Shown in pieces: positions 26,757 to 34,444 of a stretch of 64,000 nt of DNA. The position numbers and the translations under genes are program-made. This DNA comes from Rikenellaceae bacterium (lineage in GTDB: Bacteria; Bacteroidota; Bacteroidia; Bacteroidales; Rikenellaceae), in NCBI GenBank assembly GCA_015060005.1, contig SUZI01000001.1, positions 124,001 to 188,000 on the forward strand, read 5' to 3'. Each line of letters opens with the position of its first letter. Position 1 is the stretch's first letter. The notes under the pieces are model-generated. The model had not been told where the DNA came from. It made no database searches and saw only the letters and a list, made by a program, of their open reading frames with translations.

Positions 26757-26925
26757 AATTTCACTAAATATTACAAATTAAAAAATAGGCGACTTATATC
26801 ATAGGCTCTCAAATTAAAATTTCACTCTTCAAACGTGAATATTAAAACAAATATTGTATCTGCATAGCGTTTTGTTGCAAAAATTCTGCCCAACAGCCCT
26901 GCTTGCCAATTAGGCACCCTGCCCG

Positions 26926-27510
26926 CTACTGCTCGGCATCAGCCTCACGGTCGGCATCCGATGGGAGGATAGCCACAGGCATACCCACACGCAACAATGG
27001 CTTCAGGCTGTCCAAATCGGCGTTTCTGAGGCGTATACACCCTTCGGTAGCACGTGTGCCGATAGACTCGGGAGCGTGCGTTCCGTGGATACCTATGCCA
27101 CGATGAGGAGGTGTCTTGAGGCGGATAAACCAATTACCGTAGCAGTTGGGAATCCAACCCTTGCCATCGCCAAAGTCGTGCCCCCAATCCGAGGCAGGCT
27201 GTATCTGCTGAATGGAGAAGTCGCCCTCGGGGGTCTTCATATCGCCCGAACGCTGCTTATTACCGTAGTTCTTGCCCACAGCCACAGGGAAACGACACAC
27301 CAGCCTATCGTCGCTATCGTACAACGAGAGGGTGAAATCCTGCTTCGAGATGATGATGTAGGCAGCCTTAGACTCATCGCCATCAGCCACAACGACCTCC
27401 GCAGAGAGGGTATTCTCGGTTTCAACCTCTGTAGCAGACAGAGATTTTGCCTTCGCTCCACAGGCCACCACCGCTGCAAGAAGCGTTATCATACAAAACA
27501 ATTTCTTCAT
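26926..27510 (-). CDS. L,D-transpeptidase (YkuD) family lipoprotein
   Basis: Envelope enzyme of the YkuD fold, which cross-links peptidoglycan or attaches proteins to it through an active-site cysteine. Starting at MKKLFCMITLL gives a lipobox VVACGAK and a 194-aa product. The domain starts YIIISKQDFTLSLYDSDDRLVCRFPVAVG and includes HRGIGIHGTH and the catalytic motif ATEGCIRLRNAD (Cys in the usual SxGCIR position, with Thr-Glu in place of Ser-x). The His of GIHGTH completes the site. No peptidoglycan-binding domain is fused. The gene is divergent from the Gfo/Idh/MocA gene. Confidence 0.88.
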   Translation of the reverse strand: MKKLFCMITLLAAVVACGAKAKSLSATEVETENTLSAEVVVADGDESKAAYIIISKQDFTLSLYDSDDRLVCRFPVAVGKNYGNKQRSGDMKTPEGDFSIQQIQPASDWGHDFGDGKGWIPNCYGNWFIRLKTPPHRGIGIHGTHAPESIGTRATEGCIRLRNADLDSLKPLLRVGMPVAILPSDADREADAEQ

Positions 27511-27628
27511 ACCACACATATATTATTTCTACTTCACACGTTATCCACAAGCATCTACGGGCTTGAAACAACCTAATTGCAAATATACTTTTTTTTCTTG
27601 AGTTGTGGCATATTACAGATATAATAAT

Positions 27629-27636
27629 TACATTTG
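27629..27636 (+). promoter_or_regulatory. -7 box of the Gfo/Idh/MocA gene
   Basis: TACATTTG matches TAnnTTTG about 37 nt before the ATG at 27673. The -33 element is weak. Confidence 0.45.
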
Positions 27637-27672
27637 TTAGGAAGATTTGTACTACAAATAAAACACACAGAT

Positions 27673-29088
27673 ATGGCAACACGAAGAGAATTTCTGAAGA
27701 CTATGGCTTTAGCTGGTGCATCACTCGCCTTTGGCGGTGTGGCTAATGCACAGGATTTTGTCGCAAAGCGAGAGAAGAGAGCCGAGAAGGTCAAGATAGC
27801 CTACATCGGTATCGGTAACCGTGGCGAGCAGATAATAAACGACTTCGCCCGAACAGGTATGGTCGAGGTTACTGCCCTGTGCGATGTCGATATGGGAGCA
27901 CCTCACACCCAGAAAGTCATTTCGATGTACCCCAAGGCAAAGCAGTTCCGCGACTTCCGTCAGATGTTCGACAAGGCGTCAAACCTCTTCGATGCTGTTG
28001 CCATAGCCACCCCCGACCACTCGCACTTCCCTATCACGATGTTGGCTTTGGCTTCGGGCAAGCACGTCTACGTCGAGAAGCCATTGGCTCGCACATTCTA
28101 TGAGGCTGAGCTGTTGATGGAGGCGGCACGCAAACGCCCTCATTTAGCTACGCAGGTGGGTAATCAGGGCCACTCGGAGGCTAACTACTTCCAATTTAAG
28201 GCGTGGATGGATGCCGGTATAATCAAGGATGTAACAGCTGTAACAGCCCATATGAACAACGCACGTCGCTGGCACGGCTGGGATAGCAACATAGAGAAGT
28301 TCCCCGCAGGCGAGCAGCTGCCACCCGATATGGATTGGGACACTTGGCTCTGTGCTGCTGCCCACCACGACTACCACCACGACTACCACCAGGGACAGTG
28401 GCGTTGCTGGTACGACTTCGGTATGGGTGCTTTGGGCGACTGGGGAGCACATATCTTAGATACGGTACACGAATTTTTGGAGTTGGGCTTGCCATACGAG
28501 ATTTCGATGCTCTACTCCAAGGGCCACAACGACTACTTCTTCCCCTACTCCTCGACTATCCTCTTCCGCTTCCCACAGCGTAAGGGAATGCCTCCTGTCG
28601 ATGTAACGTGGTATGACGGTTTAGACAACCTGCCACCTATCCCTGCAGGCTATGGAGTGTCGGGCTTAGACCCCAATATCCCTGCAACGAACCAGGGCGA
28701 CACCAACAATGCTACGCTCTTCCCGGGCAAGATTATCTACTCTAAGGATTTGATTTTCAAGGGCGGCAGCCACGGTAGCACGTTGGAGATTATCCCCGAG
28801 GAGAAGGCTCGCGAGATGGCGGACAAGCTCCCCGAGGTGCCCCAGAGCCCATCCAACCATTGGGAGAACTTCCTCTTGGCGTGTCAGGGCGTGGAGAAGA
28901 CACGTTCGCCATTTGAGATTAACGGTGTGCTGAGCCAGGTATTCTCACTCGGCGTGATGGCTCAACGCCTCAACACACAGCTCTACTTTGACCCTCGCAC
29001 CAAACAGATTACCAACAATGCCTTTGCCAATGCGATGCTCACAGGCATACCTCCACGCAAGGGTTGGGATGAATTTTATAAATTGTAA
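27673..29088 (+). CDS. Gfo/Idh/MocA-family oxidoreductase with Tat signal
   Basis: NAD(P)-dependent sugar dehydrogenase-like protein. The start at MATRREFLKTMALAGASLAFGG gives a twin-arginine signal, so the folded cofactor-loaded protein is probably exported to the periplasm. The 471-aa product has a Rossmann segment (KIAYIGIGNRGEQIINDFA), CDVD for the cofactor ribose, and the EKPLA motif (HVYVEKPLART) with the conserved Lys. C-terminal landmarks are WRCWYDFGMGALGDWGAHILD. A local 12-bp duplication gives HHDYHHDYHQ. It pairs with the DUF1080 gene 12 nt downstream, a common Bacteroidota pairing linked to keto-sugar or glycoside oxidation; substrate unknown. Confidence 0.9.
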   Translation: MATRREFLKTMALAGASLAFGGVANAQDFVAKREKRAEKVKIAYIGIGNRGEQIINDFARTGMVEVTALCDVDMGAPHTQKVISMYPKAKQFRDFRQMFDKASNLFDAVAIATPDHSHFPITMLALASGKHVYVEKPLARTFYEAELLMEAARKRPHLATQVGNQGHSEANYFQFKAWMDAGIIKDVTAVTAHMNNARRWHGWDSNIEKFPAGEQLPPDMDWDTWLCAAAHHDYHHDYHQGQWRCWYDFGMGALGDWGAHILDTVHEFLELGLPYEISMLYSKGHNDYFFPYSSTILFRFPQRKGMPPVDVTWYDGLDNLPPIPAGYGVSGLDPNIPATNQGDTNNATLFPGKIIYSKDLIFKGGSHGSTLEIIPEEKAREMADKLPEVPQSPSNHWENFLLACQGVEKTRSPFEINGVLSQVFSLGVMAQRLNTQLYFDPRTKQITNNAFANAMLTGIPPRKGWDEFYKL

Positions 29089-29100
29089 TAGACTTTAGAT

Positions 29101-29832
29101 ATGAAACGCATCATCTTACTTTTTACCGCCGCAGCACTCTGCTCTACGCTTGCGGCACAGACACCCGACAACACCCTATCACGCAAGGAGCAACGCCAGG
29201 GCTGGCAGCTGCTTTGGGATGGCACATCGACCGAGGGCTGGCGAGGTGCTAAGTTGGACTCTTTCCCCACCCACGGATGGGCTATTGAGGATGGCGTGCT
29301 GAAGGTCAATAAGGCTGACGGAGGCGAATCGACCAACGGAGGCGACATCGTTACGGTGGCAAAATATCGCAACTTCATCCTCTCGGTAGATTTCCTCTTT
29401 ACGGAGGGTGCTAATAGTGGCATAAAATACTTTGTCAATACCGACCTGAACCAGGGCTTGGGCTCGGCTATCGGCTGTGAGTTCCAGATTTTGGACGACG
29501 AGCGACACCCCGACGCAAAGTTGGGCGTTAAGGGCAACCGTCAGTTAGGCTCACTCTACGACCTTATCCCTGCACCTGCCGATAAGCCTGTGCGTAAGGG
29601 CGAGTGGAACACAGCTGTTGTTATCGTGCGTGATAGCCACGTCGAGCATTGGCTCAATGGCGTGAAGCTCTTGGAGTATGAGCGAGCAAATCAGATGTGG
29701 GATGCACTTGTGGCATATAGCAAGTACCGCGACTGGCAGGGCTTCGGCAACGCCACGGAGGGACACATCCTCCTCCAGGACCACGGCGACGAGGTCTGGT
29801 TCAAGAACATAAAAATCAAAGAGCTGAAATAG
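29101..29832 (+). CDS. DUF1080 (3-keto-disaccharide hydrolase-like) protein
   Basis: Exported 243-aa protein with signal peptide [20 protein letters not shown]. The single concanavalin-like DUF1080 domain shows [56 protein letters not shown] and [19 protein letters not shown]. Some members of the family hydrolyse 3-keto-glycosides produced by Gfo/Idh/MocA-type dehydrogenases, which fits its neighbour upstream. It is the second gene of a two-gene operon closed by a terminator. The exact substrate is not visible. Confidence 0.88.
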   Translation: MKRIILLFTAAALCSTLAAQTPDNTLSRKEQRQGWQLLWDGTSTEGWRGAKLDSFPTHGWAIEDGVLKVNKADGGESTNGGDIVTVAKYRNFILSVDFLFTEGANSGIKYFVNTDLNQGLGSAIGCEFQILDDERHPDAKLGVKGNRQLGSLYDLIPAPADKPVRKGEWNTAVVIVRDSHVEHWLNGVKLLEYERANQMWDALVAYSKYRDWQGFGNATEGHILLQDHGDEVWFKNIKIKELK

Positions 29833-29841
29833 CAAAAACAA

Positions 29842-29869
29842 CAGAGGTTGCCCCACAGGACAACCTCTG
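29842..29869. terminator. Intrinsic terminator after the DUF1080 gene
   Basis: CAGAGGTTG and CAACCTCTG form a 9-bp stem around a 10-nt loop, with T-rich sequence on both sides. Confidence 0.7.
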
Positions 29870-29886
29870 ATTCGTTTATAGGCATA

Positions 29887-29958
29887 CTATGCTCTCCTCC
29901 TCAGCCTACGAAGCAGGCGGAGTTTGCGGGCGGTGTATAGTAACATCAACGCTAACAT
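29887..29958 (-). CDS. Possible 23-aa micropeptide downstream of metK
   Basis: Short frame with a hydrophobic start (MLALMLLYTA) and a strongly basic tail (RKLRLLRRLRRRA), 24 nt after the metK stop on the same strand. GAGAGG lies 8-13 nt before its ATG, an unusually good Shine-Dalgarno for this phylum. Length and composition alone do not prove a gene; the amphipathic pattern could be chance. No function is proposed. Confidence 0.25.
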   Translation of the reverse strand: MLALMLLYTARKLRLLRRLRRRA

Positions 29959-29982
29959 AGTAATACCTCTCTGAAAAAAAAT

Positions 29983-31287
29983 CTACAAACCAAACTCTTT
30001 GCGAATCATATCCACTGCGTCGAGTCGCTCCCAGCCGAAGAACTCAATTTCTCGCTCTACCTCTACGCCATTCTCGTGAAGCTTAACCACCTGAGTATAT
30101 GGGCGGTTACCGAAATGACCATACGATGCAGTAGCCTCAAAAATAGGGTTCTTCAAGCCGAACTTCTTAACGATAGAGGCGGGACGCAGGTCGAAGAGCT
30201 TACCGATACGCTCTGCAATCTCGCCATCGGTCATACCCTTCAATGCCGCAGGACGCTCCGAGCGGTAGGTATCGACATATATCGAGAGTGGCTGTGCGAT
30301 ACCGATAGCGTAGCTAATCTGCACCAACATCTCATCTGCCACACCCGCTGCAACCATATTCTTGGCGATATAACGTGCTGCGTAGGCTGCCGAGCGGTCC
30401 ACCTTCGATGAGTCCTTACCAGAGAAAGCACCACCACCGTGAGCACCACGGCCTCCGTAGGTATCAACGATAATCTTACGGCCTGTCAAGCCTGTGTCGC
30501 CGTGAGGACCACCAATAACAAACTTACCCGTAGGATTGACGTGGAGGATATAATCCTCGCCAATAAGCTCCGCCAAGCAGTCGCCTGCACGCTCTAAACG
30601 TGCCTTGACACGTGGGATAAGTATCGTACGCACATCCTCGCGAATCTGCTCCTGCATCTGCTGCTCAGCCTGCTTTTCGCTCAAGCCCTCCGATGGGAGG
30701 ATAAACTCATCGTGCTGGGTAGAGACTACGATAGTATGCACACGCAGTGCCTTACCTGTTGCCGAGTCGTACTCTATGGTAACCTGGCTCTTGGCGTCGG
30801 GACGCAGATAGGTCATCTGCTTACCCTCGCGACGGATGACAGCCAACTCCTTCAAGATAACGTGCGAGAGGATAAGCGTAGCGGGCATATACTCGCGTGT
30901 CTCGTTGCAGGCATAGCCGAACATAATACCCTGGTCGCCGGCACCCTGCTCCTCGTCAGAGGAACGCACAACGCCCTGGTTGATATCCGAAGATTGCTCG
31001 TGGATAGCCGACAGGATACCGCACGACGCAGCATCGAACTGATACTCGCTGCGGTTGTAACCTATACGGTCGATAACGCGACGTGCCACACCCTGCACAT
31101 CGACATACGCCTCGGAACGCACCTCGCCCGACACGACAACAAGTCCTGTGGTACAAAGTGTCTCGCAAGCTACTTTTGATTGGGGGTCATAACGCAGAAA
31201 CTCGTCGAGTATCGCGTCCGAAATCTGATCCGACACCTTATCGGGATGTCCCTCCGAAACTGATTCTGATGTAAATAAAAAAGCCAT
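29983..31287 (-). CDS. metK: S-adenosylmethionine synthetase (methionine adenosyltransferase)
   Basis: Cytoplasmic enzyme forming SAM from methionine and ATP. The 434-aa product has the three family domains with [30 protein letters not shown] N-terminus, the [12 protein letters not shown] motif, the DVQGVARR variant region, and the glycine-rich P-loop [19 protein letters not shown] segment with the catalytic Lys/Asp residues. It is slightly longer than the E. coli enzyme (384 aa), normal for Bacteroidota. A canonical promoter and a SAM-II-type riboswitch precede it, implying feedback control by its own product. No same-strand gene follows closely except a possible micropeptide. Confidence 0.97.
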   Translation of the reverse strand: MAFLFTSESVSEGHPDKVSDQISDAILDEFLRYDPQSKVACETLCTTGLVVVSGEVRSEAYVDVQGVARRVIDRIGYNRSEYQFDAASCGILSAIHEQSSDINQGVVRSSDEEQGAGDQGIMFGYACNETREYMPATLILSHVILKELAVIRREGKQMTYLRPDAKSQVTIEYDSATGKALRVHTIVVSTQHDEFILPSEGLSEKQAEQQMQEQIREDVRTILIPRVKARLERAGDCLAELIGEDYILHVNPTGKFVIGGPHGDTGLTGRKIIVDTYGGRGAHGGGAFSGKDSSKVDRSAAYAARYIAKNMVAAGVADEMLVQISYAIGIAQPLSIYVDTYRSERPAALKGMTDGEIAERIGKLFDLRPASIVKKFGLKNPIFEATASYGHFGNRPYTQVVKLHENGVEVEREIEFFGWERLDAVDMIRKEFGL

Positions 31288-31346
31288 ACTTAATGGTATT
31301 AAAAAGTTAAACCTTAGGTATGGAAGTTACGGTGCTTGATAAATAT

Positions 31347-31399
31347 GTGCTGGTTTAGCATTTTTATTGTGGTTGCAAGCAGTCCAAATCCTTCCACAT
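31347..31399 (-). promoter_or_regulatory. SAM-II-type riboswitch upstream of metK
   Basis: The minus-strand leader contains the order of conserved SAM-II elements: GTGG...GGATTTGGACTGC, TTGCAACCAC, AATAAAAATGCTAAACC. GTGG pairs with CCAC for P1, and the TGG/CCA segments can form the pseudoknot. The element starts just after the predicted transcription start and lies about 60 nt before the metK ATG. SAM-II riboswitches are known in Alphaproteobacteria and Bacteroidota and usually regulate methionine/SAM genes. Recognition is from remembered consensus, not a covariance search. Confidence 0.8.
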
Positions 31400-31408
31400 T
31401 TCGGGTGG

Positions 31409-31439
31409 CAAAAGTAATACATTTTTCTCAATCCGCAAA
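31409..31439 (-). promoter_or_regulatory. Promoter of metK
   Basis: Minus strand TTTG (31439-31436), 19-nt spacer, TACTTTTG (31416-31409): an exact Bacteroidetes TTTG-N19-TAnnTTTG promoter. It places the start near 31402, at the 5' edge of the riboswitch. Confidence 0.75.
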
Positions 31440-31530
31440 ATTATCTCGCACGCACACGTACATAATAGATATGGAGTATGCCCCACAAAGCCCATTTTGC
31501 GACTCACAGAGCCCATTACTACACTTATTT

Positions 31531-31547
31531 TGCACAAAATCGTACAC
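31531..31547 (+). promoter_or_regulatory. Candidate operator motif, copy 3
   Basis: TGCACAAAATCGTACAC. Its reverse complement shares 15 consecutive bases with 6221-6235 in the susC/GH2 intergenic region. It ends 20 nt before the -7 box of the collagen-like lipoprotein gene, a typical activator position. Confidence 0.45.
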
Positions 31548-31567
31548 CGAACACCAACTCGATAGCG

Positions 31568-31575
31568 TAACTTTG
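31568..31575 (+). promoter_or_regulatory. -7 box of the collagen-like lipoprotein gene
   Basis: TAACTTTG matches TAnnTTTG about 56 nt before the ATG. No TTTG at the -33 spacing, which would suit an activator-dependent promoter (inference). Confidence 0.5.
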
Positions 31576-31630
31576 TTAGGATTTAACCGAGCAAATTCAC
31601 TTTATAACCTAAATTTTTAATACTACACAA

Positions 31631-33808
31631 ATGAAAAAGTTACTTACAATGTTTGCTCTCGTGGGAGCAATGTTCGTATCGTGCGATGATTACGACGATA
31701 CCGATCTGTGGAACAGCGTAAACGATTTGGAGGACCGTGTAACGGCTCTCGAGGAGTTGTGCGGCAGACTCAACAACGACATCAGTGCGTTGCAGAGCGT
31801 GGTAAATGCCCTCCAGCAGAACGACTACATCACATCTGTTGAGCCTTTGACAGAGGGTGGTAAGGAGGTTGGTTATGTTATCAACTTCTCAAAGTCGGGC
31901 TCTGTAACAATCTATCACGGCGAGGATGGTGCTCAGGGCGAGCAGGGAGCACAGGGCGATAGCTACATCCCTGAGTTTGGCGTCAAGAAGGACACCGACG
32001 ATGTATACTATTGGACTCTCGATGGCGAGTGGGTAACCGACGCCGAGGGTAACAAGATTCCTGCACAGGGTCCTAAGGGCGACCAGGGTGAGCAGGGACC
32101 TGCCGGCCCACAAGGCCCTCAGGGTGAGCAAGGCGAGCAGGGAGCTCCAGGTGAGCAGGGACCTGCCGGACCACAAGGTCCACAAGGTGAGCAAGGCGAA
32201 CAGGGCGAACAAGGAGTTCCAGGTGAGCAGGGTCCTGCCGGACCACAAGGCCCTCAGGGTGAGCAGGGCGAGCAGGGTCCTCAGGGCGAGGCTGGCGTAA
32301 CTCCACAGCTCAAGATTGAGAACGACACCTGGTATGTATCATACGACAATGGTGGTACTTGGTCGCCTCTCGGCTCAGCAGTAGGCACAACTACTCCTGG
32401 CAGTGTTTGTATCTTCACAGGCGTAGAGGAGGGTGAGAACGAGGTTACTTTCACACTCGCTGGTGGCACTACTATCGTTATCCCTAAGTACGAGGCTCCA
32501 GCAGAGGTTACACTCGGCATTGAGTTCGACGCAGAGGATTTGCTCGTTATGAGCCCTAACTCAACACGTGAGCTTTCGTACACCATCACAAGCTCAACAG
32601 GCGAGGCTACTATTGAGGTAGTTTCATCATCAGACGTCAAGGCTAAGGTTGTTGCAACTGACGCTTTGACAGGTAAGATTGAGATTCGCACAGGTGCTGC
32701 TATCGACGAGTACAGCAAGGTTGTTGTCCTGGTAACCAATGGAGAGAAGGCTCTGATGCGTACTATCCTCTTTGAGGAGGCTGGTTTGAGCATCAACAGC
32801 GAGGATACTATCCACGTAGACGCTGACGGTGGCGAGGCTATACTGAACTTCCTCTCTAACGTAGAGTGTGAGGTTGTTATCCCTGAGGAGGCACAGTCTT
32901 GGCTCTCAGTAGCCTCTACACGTGCTATGATTGAGCAGAGCATAACACTTGTAGCTACGGCTAATGAGGGTGCTGCACGCTCGGCAGTAGTTACCGTTAA
33001 GTCAAAGGATGGCAAGCTCGCTATTGAGTACACAGTGGCTCAGGGTGCTGCTAAGTCGCTCTTCATCTACGGTGCTGCATCGGAGTTTGGCGAGGATATC
33101 AGCGGTGCACGTGAGTTCCGCGTAATAGGCGAGAAGCAGTATCAGCTCTACACCAAGCTTACCGCAGGCGAGTACTCACTCGTATCTTCAAACAAGGAGG
33201 ATGCTACATCATACATCCTTAGCGAGGGCTTGCTCGTAGAGGGCGAGGGCACACTCCAGAACGAGACCGAGGCTGTTTACCGTATCACTGTTGATTTGGT
33301 AGCAAAGAGCATCACTATGGAGGCTATCACAGGCATTCAGCTCAAGCACGGTGGCAATGGCGACTGGACTCGCGACTTCACATACGCTGGCGACGGTGTT
33401 TGGGAGAGCAAGGGCATCAATCTTGGTCGTATCGGCTGGTGGGGCGAGCGTTATTACTTCGCTGCTTTTGCTAACGAGAAAGAGGAGATTTGGGGCTACC
33501 ACCGCTCAAACAACGATGGTCCAGAGGTTTACCATTACGTAGCAGAGGACCCAACAAACAACAATCTGCCTCCACAGTATATCTACATCCGCGACCGTGG
33601 CACAATCTCAAGCTGGGACTACACCTTCAAGGATGGTCGTGAGGGTAAAATGGAGCACAACCTCGAGGAGGTATATCTCCATATGAATGGTAACGAGCGT
33701 CATAACCACCCATACTACCAGATACGTTGTACTTGGGGTGAGTTCTATGGTGGCGACAAGAGTCAGACTATCAACACCGATTTTGTTTATATCGGTCAGA
33801 CACTATAA
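31631..33808 (+). CDS. Collagen-like-repeat lipoprotein with BACON-like and SusE-like domains
   Basis: Large predicted surface lipoprotein, 725 aa, signal ending MFVSCDD. Order: heptad-like coiled segment (about 30-65, [20 protein letters not shown]), a DUF4988-type region ([22 protein letters not shown]), about 70 residues of uninterrupted Gly-X-Y triplets (about 144-218, units of [18 protein letters not shown]), an immunoglobulin-like stretch, a BACON-like domain (about 395-475, [13 protein letters not shown]...WLSVAS), and a C-terminal domain resembling that of the SusE-like protein at 24-1154 ([20 protein letters not shown]). The collagen region is encoded by near-identical DNA repeats and could vary in length. 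An upstream motif shared with the susC region suggests co-regulation. Glycan binding is likely; ligand unknown. Confidence 0.8.
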   Translation: MKKLLTMFALVGAMFVSCDDYDDTDLWNSVNDLEDRVTALEELCGRLNNDISALQSVVNALQQNDYITSVEPLTEGGKEVGYVINFSKSGSVTIYHGEDGAQGEQGAQGDSYIPEFGVKKDTDDVYYWTLDGEWVTDAEGNKIPAQGPKGDQGEQGPAGPQGPQGEQGEQGAPGEQGPAGPQGPQGEQGEQGEQGVPGEQGPAGPQGPQGEQGEQGPQGEAGVTPQLKIENDTWYVSYDNGGTWSPLGSAVGTTTPGSVCIFTGVEEGENEVTFTLAGGTTIVIPKYEAPAEVTLGIEFDAEDLLVMSPNSTRELSYTITSSTGEATIEVVSSSDVKAKVVATDALTGKIEIRTGAAIDEYSKVVVLVTNGEKALMRTILFEEAGLSINSEDTIHVDADGGEAILNFLSNVECEVVIPEEAQSWLSVASTRAMIEQSITLVATANEGAARSAVVTVKSKDGKLAIEYTVAQGAAKSLFIYGAASEFGEDISGAREFRVIGEKQYQLYTKLTAGEYSLVSSNKEDATSYILSEGLLVEGEGTLQNETEAVYRITVDLVAKSITMEAITGIQLKHGGNGDWTRDFTYAGDGVWESKGINLGRIGWWGERYYFAAFANEKEEIWGYHRSNNDGPEVYHYVAEDPTNNNLPPQYIYIRDRGTISSWDYTFKDGREGKMEHNLEEVYLHMNGNERHNHPYYQIRCTWGEFYGGDKSQTINTDFVYIGQTL
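32074..32292 (+). repeat. In-frame DNA repeats encoding Gly-X-Y triplets
   Basis: About three and a half units of 57-63 bp (core GGTGAGCAGGGACCTGCCGG followed by CCACAAGGCCCTCAGGG) encode the collagen-like segment. Near identity between units at synonymous sites implies recent duplication or homogenisation. Confidence 0.8.
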
Positions 33809-33831
33809 TTTAAGAGGTCTAATTAAAAGCG

Positions 33832-33863
33832 AAAGCGGAACGAGCAATTCGTTCCGCTTTTGT
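33832..33863 (+). terminator. Intrinsic terminator after the collagen-like gene
   Basis: AAAGCGGAACGA and TCGTTCCGCTTT form a perfect 12-bp stem with a 5-nt loop, followed by TGTT. Confidence 0.85.
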
Positions 33864-33867
33864 TATT

Positions 33868-34434
33868 GGATATATGTGAGGATTTTCATCACAAGAGTAA
33901 TGCAGCTATCCGCCTATGGATACACGCACTATGACTCCCCATAGCCCCACAAAGAGTGGATATAAAGGATGGAGAGCAAGGCTTTCGCAGGGGTGAAAAC
34001 CGCAGCATACTATACGTATGTGAGGTTTTTCATCACAAGAGTAACGCAGCTAACCGCCTACGTTTGCACGCCCTATGACTCCCCAAAGCCCAACAAAGAT
34101 TGGATATAAAGGATGGAGAGCAAGGCTGCGAGTAAGCGAGAGCAGAGCCAAGATTTCTTGAGCTATGCCGAGCGGGAGCAGACAAGGGAAAGCTTTTTGC
34201 TTTGCCAAGGCTTGCGAAGAATGTGAAAGCGGAGTTTACTAAAGGTAAATGAGCATTTCACATACGAGCATAACGCCGCTATCCGCCTACGTTTGCACGC
34301 CCTATAACTTCCCAAAACCCAACAAAGAGTGGATATAAAGGATGGAGAGCAAGGCTTGCGAAGAATGTGAAAGCGGAGTTTACTAAAGGTAAATGAGCAT
34401 TTCACATACGAGCATAACGCAGCTATCCGCCTTT
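33868..34434. repeat. Family A tandem array (one partial and three larger copies)
   Basis: Repeats starting GGATATAAAGGATGGAGAGC: copy 1 at 33958-34101 (144 nt), copy 2 at 34102-34330 (229 nt because of an 85-nt insertion; 144 without it), and a shorter copy 3 at 34331-34434. A 5'-truncated copy lies at 33868-33957. Each has a core hairpin (GTGAAAACCGCAGCATACT...GTATGTGAGGTTTTTCA in copy 1; GTGAAAGCGGAGTTTACT...GTAAATGAGCATTTCAC in copies 2 and 3) followed by a unique-looking tail with ACGCCCTATGACTCCCC. The array fills the gap between the collagen-like gene and the convergent glutamine synthetase gene. No coding sense is seen. Confidence 0.8.
34128..34212. mobile_element. Family B element inserted in a family A unit
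   Basis: Exact 85-nt insertion: removing it restores GAGAGCAAGGCTTGCGAAG as in copy 3 (34331-34434). CAAGGCT is present at both junctions (34121-34127 and 34206-34212), as a target duplication or as part of the element. A second copy is at 42250-42338. The right end is a hairpin GGGAAAGC-TTTTT-GCTTTGCC. No ORF. Confidence 0.65.
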
Positions 34435-34444
34435 ATATACGCTC

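Noticed and set aside
27541..27549. TTATCCACA DnaA-box-like 9-mer
   Set aside because: Single copy in a divergent promoter region with no box cluster or oriC gene context.
34163..34405. 80-aa minus-strand frame in the family A array
   Set aside because: It contains the same KCSFTFSKLRFHILRKP segment twice because it reads two tandem repeat copies; composition is not protein-like.
33868..34434. CRISPR-like array
   Set aside because: Repeats are 144 nt with no short unique spacers and no cas genes; internally palindromic dispersed repeats fit better.
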